Below are positions 1 through 11,900 of a stretch of DNA of 64,000 bases, piece after piece. The stretch is taken from positions 5,809,804-5,873,803 of the forward strand of contig CM053263.1 of assembly GCA_028583405.1 (NCBI GenBank), read 5' to 3'. Numbering within the stretch: position 1 is the stretch's first letter; each line of letters opens with the position of its first letter. The position numbers and the translations under genes are program-made. The notes beneath the pieces were generated by a model. The model had not been told where the DNA came from. It saw nothing but the letters and a program-made list of their open reading frames with translations, and did not search any database. This stretch comes from Pogonophryne albipinna. Taxonomy: Eukaryota; Chordata; Actinopteri; Perciformes; Artedidraconidae.

Positions 1-304
1 TTGGAACCTAATATGGCATTTAATCACGGCAGAAATTAGCTGACATTCTGCCGGCAGAGAGGAGACATCACTGCTTGCCTTGCCATGCTCAAATGGGGGC
101 GGGGCCAGCATCAGCCAAATTTAAAGTTACAGTCACAGAATCAGCGCTTCTCTAACAGGGCTGAACTAGAGGGATATGAGGGATGTCTAAAATGCATGAT
201 CTGTTTGGTATTTTGAGCAAAACACATCATAGACATGTTTTTTATATATTTTTATATATCTGAGACCCATAATATATGCCTAAAAATAGCATAATAGGAG
301 ACCT
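1..304. mobile_element. MITE end, TTAA-flanked, cut by the window edge
   Basis: The right end reads GCATAATAGGAGACCT and is followed by TTAA at 305-308. This terminus and TTAA target occur in abundant teleost non-autonomous elements (piggyBac- or Kolobok-like). The left end lies outside the window. Confidence 0.55.
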
Positions 305-341
305 TTAAGGTCCACCCACTAGTGTTTTCAATAACTAGTAT

Positions 342-347
342 TTTAAT
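342..347 (-). terminator. possible fam180a polyadenylation signal
   Basis: TTTAAT on the plus strand reads ATTAAA on the transcript strand, 184 nt past the fam180a stop. It is a common variant signal. No canonical AATAAA was seen between the stop and the repeat that starts at 304. Confidence 0.3.
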
Positions 348-530
348 AACTAGTGGATGGATAGGAGTTCTTTTTTGGTTGATTTCTTGTATTCTATAAC
401 AATCAGTATACTGGATCGATAACTTCTTGGAAAAAGCTTCAGACAGGAACTGCAGTGTAACACATACAATAAATCAGTGACCATAATGCCCATAAAAACA
501 TCTTAAAATAATAAATCTTGTAATCCTCCC

Positions 531-860
531 TCAAGAGGATTTGAGGTCTATTTGCAGGGCTCTGAATAGCTGCACCGCTGCGTCTGACCATGCCTCCTTC
601 TGCTGCTGGCTGCTCGCTGCAGCCAGCGTCTGGGTGGTGTACACCAGCGTCAGCACCGTCCTCTCGAAGTCCTGCCAGCTCAGAGGCTGGCGGCGCCGGC
701 CAAGCTCCACTGTCAGGCGGCGGATGTCTGAGAGCGACTTGGGCAGGACGTCCTCACAGATGACCTCCAGCTTCTCCACGCTCCGCAGGGAGGCCAGCTC
801 CTCATCTGGGATCAGCATGTGGTGTTCTCCATCTCGGATCTGCATTCCAGCCAGCAGGAT
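531..860 (-). CDS. fam180a: fam180a coding exon 3 and stop
   Basis: The exon starts after acceptor cccgcag with ILLAGMQIRDGE and ends IDLKSS-TGA at 531-533. It encodes 109 aa, the conserved bulk of the FAM180 domain. The intron before it is 314 bp. The plus-strand ORF over the same bases is a shadow. Confidence 0.93.
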   Translation of the reverse strand: MLLAGMQIRDGEHHMLIPDEELASLRSVEKLEVICEDVLPKSLSDIRRLTVELGRRRQPLSWQDFERTVLTLVYTTQTLAAASSQQQKEAWSDAAVQLFRALQIDLKSS

Positions 861-3800
861 CTGCGGGCCAAAGGTCCACCAATGAAAGAAGAAGTCTATC
901 TAGTACATTTTTATTGTCCTTTTTGTGATTAGAACTGACGACAGCATTCAACTTAAAAAACATTCCTTTCATCAATGTCAGGAAAACTTTGGGTACACAC
1001 AGTTCTCTCCACATGATTAGCAGAACAGCAATCTTTAGCAAAGGAAGATTGACTACAAATGTTGGACTGGGACAGATCTTTTGCACATTCCCAGTATAAT
1101 TAAAGTGGCTTCCAGTATTAAAGCCGAGTCATTAACCATTTCAGCACCTCTGAACACAAAGGGTCTGAACTGACCTCAAAAAGCAGGTCCACATCCTCCG
1201 CCGATCGCAGGAACGTGGGGTTGATGAGCGAATACGTCCCGCGCTTTATCCTATATGCAGATGGATACAGAGCTAGGACCCAGAAGTACAGGAAATTAGA
1301 TTAGAGGATCTCTCCTGTTTTCACGAAATTAGGCAGCACATTATCCGATGTGTCATGCTTGTGGGTGGGCCAGAGGTTGTGAAAACACAGATACGTTACT
1401 GCTCAAATATTATGCAGGTGGGAAGGAATCTGGCTCCGGGCAGAGGGTAATAGGTCTTTCACCAGAGCCACAGATGCTCCTATATTTACAAGTGGCAGTG
1501 GCCAGTGCACCCAGAGGTGAGATACCTCCGCTCACAGAGGGGCAGGTGTAGCTGACCTCAATTGGTCAGATTTCAGAGTGTCAGTTCAGAAGTGTAGCAG
1601 ATCAGGGACCGCGTTATTGGTGGTGTCCAGATAGGGCGGGAAAGAAAGACCTATCTCTCAGCTAGTGGAACAGTTGCCACATCTTTATGATACAAAATCT
1701 ATATTTGACTGAATGTGATAACAATTGCCAATTCCACATGCTATGACACATTTGATCAATAGGTAGGAAGTAAATAAGTACATTTACTCAAGTATTTTTT
1801 TCCTATGTTTCACATTTTTTCAATTAAGCTGCAACCAACAGGCAGTTAGCTTAGCTTAACACAAAGACTTGAAATGGGTAAACAGCCACATTAGCTTCTA
1901 GGTCAATTGAGTGCAGCTGAACAAGGTGAAAAAAACAACAGTGACACAATGTTTATGCATTTGTTGGGCGCAGTTATTTTTGGAAGGAAAACCCCTATAG
2001 TGAGTTTATTTTTTAGCATTTTGGCTACTCAGAAAGCTAATTCCTAATGAAATCAGAAAGGCTATCTGTGTCCAAGAAAGGATTTAGGAACTAGCCTGAT
2101 CTCTCACCACCATAATCACAGTCTCATTTCTGCTTAACCACTCTGTGTGATGTTGTGCAGATATTCCCACTGGTAATGAAAAGTCTTTGGGAGTTCAAGT
2201 CAAGTCTTGAATATAAAAGCAGAGGTCACACAAGGATCCACATTTTCCCCTTGCATACTGTTTATACGACTATTGCTGCCCTGACTCTTAAAATATGTTC
2301 ATATTACAATGCCATCCATTGTGTGAGAGTCCAAGAGCGATTGGATGACACTGCTTCAGCAGAGTGAAGTGAAAAGTAAAGTTGACTAGAGACTTGACTA
2401 AAGGGAATTCACAGCAAAACGAAGTCATTTAAACCTCTTTTGACATCTCACTCTCTTTTTCCACTGCTCGCATATGCTGCTGCCATCCAGTTATTGGCTC
2501 AACATGTAAGCCATCACACAGATCACACACACATATCTTAATGAGGTATACAGCATGAACGCTGGGCTCCATCTGAATTCAGATACAATACACCTCATGT
2601 CAGCGGAATCCACGGTGTGCTCTCTCGCCAATTCTGGAGTAACGACCGGCCCCGCTGCCCGCAGCCTCCTCGTCCAGATACAGTTAGGCTTCATAGCATC
2701 TGTGAGGCCAGCCAAAGCAACATGCACTGGCTCATCTCCCCATGTACCTGCTTCCTGCCTGGGTGACTGCCAGTCTCAGCTCCGGCTTTGCTTTCACAAC
2801 CAAGCCATCATTCAGAATGTAAAAGAAAATATGCAGCCCTACATTGTTAGAATAATAAAACCCACTTACATGGTGTTATTGTCGGCATATTATCTTAACC
2901 GTTCACCCTCTCAAACTTGCTCCAACCAAAAAAGGCCATTGTTGTGATTATAGAAATACTTAAGTCAAGAGTTCAACGTCCAAACTATTTTCTCCATCAT
3001 CTGAAACTAATCTGTAAATCCTTTACCTAAAATGTAATAGTTGGTCATTTTGGGAGATACTGTACTTCTGTATTCCTTATTGCAAGACTAACCTAACTTA
3101 ATACCACTCAATGGTTAAAATCTAGCTAGAGCTAGCTTAGCATAGAAGAGTGGAAACTGGGGGACAGCTAGTCTGAATGCTGTACAAAGTTACACATCCA
3201 TCAACTCCAAATATAACTCATCAGTACAGTAAAGAGGTAAAACTAATATGTTGCCATATCTAAGGAACTCCTAAGGACTTTATGCCAGGTGTACTGCTTC
3301 TAATCCTCACAATAACAATAAGACTGAAATAATTGCAATTTTCTCTTTTGTTACTTACCGACAGAGTCATACAAAGTGTTTTCCCTTGTTCAATATATAA
3401 TATTATATTATATAATATATTATAATATCATCAAAGAACTTTTATTGACGCTCATAAAAGCAATGTGTTTAACTTATTGCTTCAAAACGAAATGCTAAGC
3501 TAAGCTAAGCATCTATGGCTCTAGCTGTATTTGTACAGTAGATATATGTAGTGGTATCGTTCTTAGCATCTAACTCTGATCTAAAACTATTTATTGTGTG
3601 ACAAAAGCTTTGCTGTAAACTCTACATACGTTTCAGGAACTTCTCAACAATGGATATTCACAATCAGCCTTCAAAAACTTTTGGAGTGTAATTGTAGAAG
3701 ATAAAACCCTCCATAAATTGTTCTAACACCCGCACTAAGGATTTTTTTTTCTAGATCCAACACTGACATGAAGCTATGAAAACATTGCAACTAGCAGGTG

Positions 3801-5943
3801 GAAATGACCACTCCTCATTGAGTAAGTGACTCCCAAATGCACGATCAGCAGCGCTGAAGGAATGCCTGTGCAGTCATAATAGATACTGAAGAGACACTTT
3901 AGCTGCATCGAGGCATTGTCAAGGTAAACAAAACAGCACAAAGAGAAAGTGTGCTCATCACAACAAGGGTTATGTTGATAAAAGATTGCGTAGGTGGTTT
4001 GAATTACAAATCAATAATCTGTGCTTTATATACAAGTTGTCTACTACTCGCTGTCATTGTTTGTTGTTTGAAAAATTACTTAAGTGTGAAGAGAGAATTT
4101 ATGATTCCAGCAGCGGGAAACATCAGTTAGCAATAAAATGTTATTGCTTGTTAAAGCTCACATGGTTGGAGCAGCACTGATGCAGACGCAGAAACAGACC
4201 ACAACATTCATGCAAGGAAGTTAAAAAGAAAATGCGATGTTGTTCATTTGTAGGAGCTAGTAGGAGAGCAGGTACATGACTCAAATGTACACACAATAGC
4301 AACAAGCAGCTAAAAGCAACGTTTTCTGTGTAAATGGTCAAAAACAGTGTTTACCAAGTTATCGAAATCAGTTCATTCCAGTTACTGTAAATATTAAGCC
4401 AGTTAAAAGATTTGTTAGTATTTAATATTCAGTTTTTAACGTGCCACTGCAGGAAAAAAAGATTTTTCTAGCTGACTTTTTTTGAGTGTCAAATAAAGGT
4501 GTCTCTTCTTACTACATCTTTGCTTTTCCTGTTGCTCATTCTGAGTCTGTTCTTCCCTCATGCCTCCCCTCCCTCCTGCAGAGCTCCAAACAATCTGCAT
4601 TTGGACCGGCAGGCTTCCCCCAATGTCATTATGCACAGGCAGGGAACTTGTAATCTCCCGTTAACTGCTTGCAAGGAGATGAGGGAACAACAAAGATCCA
4701 TTAATTAGCAGGGCTAAATGGTATTCCTGGCTGGAGGGATGTCTTGATGAGAGAGAGGCAAACAAAAACAAAAACAATATGGATGTCTGGATCCCTCTGG
4801 CTTAGGGTAACAGGGGTGAAAAGGACACGGGAGGGAATGAAAGTCTTAGCCGTAATGGCCCATCTTCTGCTTAGTATTTAAATTCACTTCCAAATCATAT
4901 TAAAATCCAAACAAACTGCATTTCTCTAGCAGCTCAGATGCAAACTCTAACAATTACAGTGTAAACAGAGACTTCCCCATAAATATTCCCACTGTGAGAC
5001 ATTTCTTTTACAAGCTAAGCAAGTCAAGTAGCGCAAGGAAAGACGAGATAGGATCTGAAACTTCGGATATTAAAATAGTTGGAAGACTGATGATGATTAG
5101 ACACACTGGGATTTATTAGTCTGTATTAAAAAATGTTACATAGTTGATTAAGTTCTACTCAGTGAAAAAAGTCAAGATAAAGGTGACAATCTTTCTATTT
5201 CACAATTAAAAGTTTCAAATGAATAGGATTTTTGTTTATGAAAGATATAAATGTTGTTTTGACTGAGTTTTAATATGCCAAAATATATAAGCAACGGCTA
5301 GTCAATACCTTCTGTGTAATCTAATGGATTAAATTAATTCTAATGTGTAATGGATGTGTAAAAGGCAAATGTTTGCTTCAAAAAGGTGATATGTCAATGT
5401 TGTGTTTGCAGCTTTCTCTGCTCCCCTCAGGTGGCCAAACAAATATTACATTGTCATGAATAAAAACAACAATTCCCCAACTTTTCTTGCAATAATTTGC
5501 TTCCTGGCAGAGGGCAGAAAGGTCTTCACTCAAATCCTGTCTGTTCTGAAGCTGTTTTTCAGCATCATGCAAGGAAGGAGGACCAAGGATGTTATAGTAT
5601 GCAAGTTTGGAGAAAGGAATTTCTTAAGTGAGTGGATCCAGTAACAACAGGCCAGTCACTTTTCATTGGAAAATCAAGTGTTGATGTCTTGCATGTCACA
5701 ATGTTCCCAATATCTCCGGAAGAAAAACACATTATTTCACCGAAACACAAACACAAAAGCAAAAAAAGATTGAACTGTCAAGCATGTTTGTTTCCAAAAG
5801 CTAATACTATTTGAAATGAGGAAGCAAATCACAATCGTAGTGATAGGTAGATAAAAGATACACCTACTTTTCCTGTGATGCTGAGAGGCTGCCAGGTGCA
5901 TGGCCAGGTTAAGAATGATGAGTAGAGCCCACCACTGCGTCAT
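531..5943 (-). CDS. fam180a: FAM180A, predicted secreted protein (3 coding exons)
   Basis: The coding sequence joins 5868-5943, 1175-1272 and 531-860 on the minus strand, giving 504 nt or 167 aa; from memory human FAM180A is about 173 aa. Residues 1-20 (MTQWWALLIILNLAMHLAAS) form a signal peptide. An RIKR motif at residues 33-36 fits a proprotein-convertase site. The body matches FAM180 family landmarks: LINPTFLRSAEDVDLLFE, then PDEELASLR, PKSLSDIRRL and DFERTVLTL. All introns are GT-AG and phases agree (phase 1 after exon 1, phase 0 after exon 2). An in-frame ATG lies 12 codons upstream, but the chosen start puts the hydrophobic core at the very N-terminus. The molecular function of the family is not established. 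The neighbour mtpn, on the same strand, is the same as in human 7q33. The call rests on remembered family sequence, not on a search. Confidence 0.93.
1175..1272 (-). CDS. fam180a: fam180a coding exon 2
   Basis: 98-bp exon between an acceptor (ggtcctag) and a donor (GAG then gtcagt). It encodes LYPSAYRIKRGTYSLINP and on to DVDLLFE. It carries the putative RxKR cleavage site and has no open frame beyond the splice sites. Confidence 0.9.
1740..2060. repeat. degenerate teleost interspersed repeat
   Basis: It holds the recognisable core GCAGTTAGCTTAGCTTAACA, followed by AAAGACTTGAAATGGG. This resembles the common percomorph repeat whose core runs TTAGCTTAGCATAAAGACTGG. It is strongly diverged, so the boundaries are approximate. 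It lies in fam180a intron 1. Confidence 0.4.
3035..3500. repeat. degenerate teleost interspersed repeat with AT palindrome
   Basis: It holds GGTCATTTTGGGAGATAC, then AGCTTAGCATAGAAGAGTGG and AACTGGGGGACAGCTAG, all landmarks of the same percomorph repeat family as at 1740. An AT-only near-palindrome follows at 3394-3430 and can form a hairpin. It lies in fam180a intron 1. Confidence 0.45.
5868..5943 (-). CDS. fam180a: fam180a coding exon 1 (signal peptide)
   Basis: It runs from the ATG at 5941-5943 to the donor at 5867-5866 (AAAA then gtaggt). It encodes the signal peptide and a short basic stretch, QHHRK. It ends with one base of a split codon, which is completed by the CT that opens exon 2 to give Thr26. 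It is too short to be found as a gene by ORF length alone. Confidence 0.88.
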
Positions 5944-8900
5944 GTTGATCCTCCTCACACACACAACGATGGTGGACAATGCTGTGACTGTTGAGTTTCA
6001 ACATTTCACAGGACTTTCATATGCAGGATCATTCCTTCATTCAGTGCATTCATTTGTTGCCACCTCCCTCCCTACTTCCATCCCATCTCACTCTCTCTTT
6101 TTGTATTCTGAGTGTGTTTTCGTCTCAGGCCTGGCCGTCTGTGCTCTCATCTGGAAATCATCAGGAGTTGGACATCGCCTGCCCTTTTGGCTGGACTTTT
6201 CGCACGGGAACTGGCCGAGTGCTTGACTGGCTCTGGTTCAATTACTGTGTGACTCTTCACTGGATGGATTGATGTGTAGCTGACTGACTTGCCGATTGAT
6301 TGACTGAATATATTGGCATCCCATGAGCCAGAACCAAACCAGAGCTAGTACAAGAAACTGCTGCTAATCTTAGAAAGTGCTCTAGCTGCGTGATAAAGCA
6401 ACCTTATTAGCTTAATGGGTATTTCTGGCTTGTTTCAATTTGGGTTATTTCCACTGTTTCGGCAATCGATTCTAATATCTTTAACACGCAAAGTGAACTA
6501 CTAATATCGGAGGAAACAAGAAACCAAGTGATTTTGAATAAACCAAAAGAGCCAGATTATGTCCTTTTTTATTTGGGATGGAGCATAGAGCATCAGAAAT
6601 GTCGGTAAAAATCTCATTGCACATGGAAACTGCGAGCCAAACACTTGCTAAGTTGCCTAAGTTTGTTGTAAACTGTTACTGTTTGGTAATGACTTTAGGT
6701 ACATTGGTGTTTAGCTTGAGTTGTACATGGTGGCACCATCAATTCAAAAGTTACATTTGTTTTATACTTTGGATTATGGCCAAATACACAAATTATTTCA
6801 GCTTGATTTGTGAATTAGCTAATATTAGCATGGTAACACCAAAACGATGGTCAACCGGGTATTAGCATTATAGCAGCATTATAACTGCTAAACATCACCT
6901 TGTTAGCATTGTCATTTAGATCATGTTAGGAAATTAATATGAGCAGTTAGCCCAAAGCTTAGCATGGCTTTTGACATTTAGCCAAAAGCTGTACATAAAT
7001 CTAACTGTTTTAAAATTTCTAGCAATATTGGCGTAGTGAACAATGTTATCATCCAAGTGGTAATATAGTTTTTCCTTTAATGTATCCTGTCAAAAATGGA
7101 AATCATCTTTCTCTCTTTATATATTTTGGCTTGGATTCCAGGTTAATTAACTTGTATTCTGTCCTGACATAAAAGGCCTGTTTGATCGTACGTAGCATGC
7201 AGCAACTCTACGACGATGGATCCCAGACAGAGACAGGCGGAGACATACTGCTACGTGTCGACAGTCAACATCAACAACGACATGAGGAGCATTTAGAGCA
7301 TCTTGATTCAAGGCTGTCAAGACTCTTTCCCCGTCTTTATACTCTCTCCTGCACCGCCTCTCCTGTTCTTTGTTGTCACAGAATGTGTGCAATCATCACA
7401 CAGTCCTCGTGCCAAAGCACATAAAAGAATGTGAAGGTGCGCTGGATTTCAGAAGGTTTGCTTTCTTGGCTCAACCTCTAAGAATGCATCTGCTAGAATA
7501 AAATGAACATACTGTTCCAGTAATGTCCTCGTGTCAAAGCACTTATACCCAATCGGTGGATTAGAGAGTGACGATTAATTATTCAAAAGAGGCAGCGGAT
7601 ATAAAACTGAAATGTCTATTCAGACTATGTAATGCTGATAAGGGCACACTATTTCTTATCGACGCTGTGCTGTTAGAATAAATAATGAAGTCTGGTCATT
7701 TGTGCAGTTATCGTCTCCTTTTTGAATCAAAAGGCCCTACTTTTTTTGCTGCTAAATATTCCCTGTTGACACAAGCATTTGAAATCACAAAAAGCTATCA
7801 TAAAAAGCTGCATAAGACTAGTCGTGCTTCTATTTCATTAAAGTGCCGATAATAATATTGAGTGGACACGAGGGAGCCATAACATCGTTTATCTGTTTAA
7901 TTTTAGAGTGCTTTGGTGTCACAGTGAGGAACAACTTACCAAGAACTGAACATTTGTGTCTCAGGTGAGATGCATTTAAACAGCAAATAGATCTATTTTG
8001 CCTGCTTGAGGAGGAAGCAATCATATCATATTGTTAACCTAGTTGTATTTAAAGGTTTGATTAATCTACACACTTTCATTCATGTGATTTTGCTCTACTA
8101 CCACCACCATATGTTGGATTGAATATTTGCTCGCAGCAGATGGAGAACCAAGGTATGATGCCCTTCTCTTCTTCTCTTTTTCCAGCTTGTAGAATATAAA
8201 AAAAACACATTTACATGGATGATGAAGCTGGAATAAAAAGCACCACAGTGTACAAGCTGCATCTCTGCATGTGATTCACATGACTAACACTAAGGCAGAT
8301 GGCATGGGCGAAAAAAAGAAATACGGTCTATTCTTTTCAAAGGTTTCTTCAGGTGTAAGAAAATACTGACCCTTGACTGTTGAGGGTCAAAAACACAAAC
8401 TCTCCCATGCTCCAGATGCTCCTTCTGTTATGACCATAAGGGGGCAGTGTTACGACACACATCCAGAAAGATCCGAAACGTCTCCAAGATCCTGCAGTGA
8501 TGGCTGCTGCTCCCCAACTCTCTAGACTTTTGGTGATGCTGCATGAATTCTGAAATAACTGAATCCTATTCATATAAAGTCTGACAATATGAATGCAGCC
8601 ACTTACCAGAGATCAAAGGGTTGTTTGGGTACAAGACAGGTGGGGCCCTTGAGACATCCGGTGCTTTAATTGCTTCTGTGCTATAAATCACCAGAATGCT
8701 CTAAAATATGCAAAATAGTACGTGGCCACTGTATATCTGAACTTGCATGAGGCTCGCTTAATAGTCAAATTGCTGTGAGAAAAAAAGTCTGCAGCTGCAA
8801 TTTGTCTTACAAAGCTGTGAGTCAGGGTAAAAGGTACACACCTGACCTGAATGTGCAAATATAGAATATGCTTAAAAGGTGAGGTTGTACTTGTTTCCAG

Positions 8901-11900
8901 CCCAGGGACAGGGACTCATGGGGAGGATTTTGAGTCAAAGTTAAATTTTTATAATACATCGAATATTGCTTCTGACAGATTGCAGGAGCTGACGCCTGGA
9001 GGCACAGCAGGAGGCTGCATGCACGGGATGTCAAACACACTGCCTTACAGCCTGCAGCTATATTAACTGAGGAGTTTGTACATTGTTACAGTATGCACTG
9101 CAGTCTGTGTCAAACCAAGCCAAACCTTTAAGAGGATTCTTAATCCCCAACCAAAGCTCTGTTGAAATGTTTTGGGGCCTTTGCTTTGGCATTCACTGCG
9201 AATAAGACTTTGTTATTGCTTGCTCCAAAAAGTTGAGTAAATAAAAAGCACAGAGGTAAGTCGAACAAATATTTTTGTTTGTGGAAGGACATTTTCCCTT
9301 AAATGAGTATGAGCAATGAGAAAGGTGTGGAGGTCTTTGTGTTGGCCCAGAGAGGGAACAAGTTTGAAAACAGGAAGTGAACTCTTTTAAAGTTTTAAAA
9401 GATCTATTGATTGACCATAGTCACAAGTGAGAATAGGCTGTCTGGTACACCACTACCCAGCTGGCAGGAGGCATCAAAACAACTCAACAAAATATAAGTG
9501 TGAGTGTTGAACCACAATGCCTAATCATCATAACTCAGGCAGAATAATTACCTCAACCGTCCATCAACACTTTCATCAAGGCTCATCTGAATAGAAGCAC
9601 AGTCGCAGCTCACACTCTTTAAACAGAGCTGGCAGATCTTGGACAGCCGGCATTATCATGGTTGGCCCTGGTGGGTGTCTCCTTTAAAAATAGTGTCTAC
9701 CTGTCTGCCAGAAACGCTCTGCACACTGGAGAGGAGACAGCCGCAGCAGAACTCTGCACTAATACACCACCTGTCTCATTACTGTGGCATCCACTATTTA
9801 TTTCCATGTACTATCGTAATTAGTCATCATAGTAAATAAAGCTTCATAACTGTTGTTGGAATTAACGTCTTGGTGAAGTTCGCGTTGCTAATGTCCTCTT
9901 TTGTTCCGCTGCTTGACCAATTAATTTCTAATGACCGTATTCACGGGCCAGATGGCAGCCACTGTTACGAGGAGAAAGTGTGAACTGCAAAACTAAACCA
10001 ATAATTGTCCTAGCTGTGTACACGTCTTAAGTGTAGATTAATACATTCATATAGAAAAACAGCAATAGTAAAAGTTTCTGGTTTTTATACTTTTAGATAA
10101 TATTGAAGTAATATAAATCTCCAGTTTAAATGCCTTTAATATTTCAGTATTTATCATACTTACATGAGGTAATATCACAAACTAATAGACAGTACTGGAC
10201 TACCCTAATGAAGAGAAACTAGTTTATTATGTCTGTTTTTATATATATAATAAAATACCTAAAGCAGAAATGAATTGGCAGTGTGAATAAGCACGGTTGC
10301 AGAAATCAACACGGTAATGAAAATGTTTGATTAAAATGCCACATTAAAGCACTAGCAGACACATTCTTCATTCTAAACATCAGATGGTTTAATCATAGCC
10401 TACCATTATCTTTGTAAACAACTTTAAATGCATGACCCATTCAATGTTATACACTTGAGTTATGTGCCTAAACTTTTAAATCGTTAATACTGGATAAGCT
10501 AAAGATTAGTAGCAATATGAGCAACACTACTCAACCCAGACAGTATTTGTTTCAAGGGATTCATTTCTCTAGTGAGGTAATAGCAAAATAGTCCTCAGGT
10601 ACTCTCAGATAAATAAGAGAAACTTTTGCAGGATACAGACTTCTTGGTCTGAATCTGGAAGGAAGCCGCTTTACTTCCTGTGCCACCAAGCTGCTGGCAA
10701 CTGCTTCTAATAACTAGAATAAGAATGGATATGTATACTTCATTTCCCGTGTAATCACTGCGCTACTCATGCTTGAGTGTGCGTCGGCAGGCTTCATGTT
10801 AATGAAAGACGCTTATGGAGTCGTGGTGAGAGGCAGAGCGATAACATCTGTCACTGTGATCATGACTGATGTGTGAATCCCAGTCACGATTTCCAGTTAC
10901 CATCATCAACCGTTGATAGGTAATGAGGATGTGTTTGCAGGGCCTGGTCATCAGCGCCTCCTTATTAAACACACCCCAGAGGGGGAGTTGTCACGATGGC
11001 AGGGGAACTGAGTGGGCCAACATTTCTGCTCATAACGAGCTAATGAAAGAGATTTGGCAAAATAAAAAATGTTTTGTGTGTTGTGTAATTTGATGCTAGG
11101 AAAAGTAGTTTGACAAAGAAAAAGGATTGTTTATCTTTCAACCATTAAAAATATTCATAATGCATATTTAGTCAGGCATACAGTTTAAACCTTACTAGAG
11201 TGGCGTGTCAATTGTATTCTTTACTGCTGTGTTCAGATGAACTAAAGCACATTTTTGAGCGGATTAATTGCATATAAGATCAGTGCAAATATGTAAATGG
11301 ACGCAAAAAGTAGCAACGTTTCTTTGGTCAAGGATACATGAGACAAGACGAATACGTCGGAGAAAGATTTAAACTTGAACAAAAACGGGCTGGAAATGGT
11401 TTGACTCCACCATAAAGAGATTATAATTGATTGGAGTGAAACAAGGGAGTAAACTGACATTCCTGATGAGTTCTGCGGTTAGTAAGAGTAGAGTTTGTTA
11501 TTTTTGGTATCCATTGGTTTTGATACTTCTGGCAACCCTCAATTTCTTTCCTCGGTTACATCGAAACATTTAGTTTGAATGCGGCAAACTTTAAAAAAAA
11601 GTAAACAAGTATTATATTTACCTTCATGTCTTTTTCCAGGCTCTGCGGCTCGGCGTTTTTGCCACTATAAATACAATCTGCACTTTTTTTTCAGTCAACA
11701 TGACTTGAAACTTTAGAATCTGACGCTCTTGTAGCACCTCATGGACAAAATCTCCCCTGCACCTGGTTCCCAGAACAAAGCCACTGCCCTGTAGGACATC
11801 ATGTGGACGAATGAAAGATGGAGGGGCCGCAGACCCGGCTGAACCCGGTGAATGAGGTCAGCTCCTGGTCTGGGGGCCGGTGAATGTGTTGTTGTTTGTG

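Noticed and set aside
541..885. 114-codon plus-strand ORF
   Set aside because: It is the antisense shadow of fam180a exon 3, whose minus-strand frame is spliced and matches the family.
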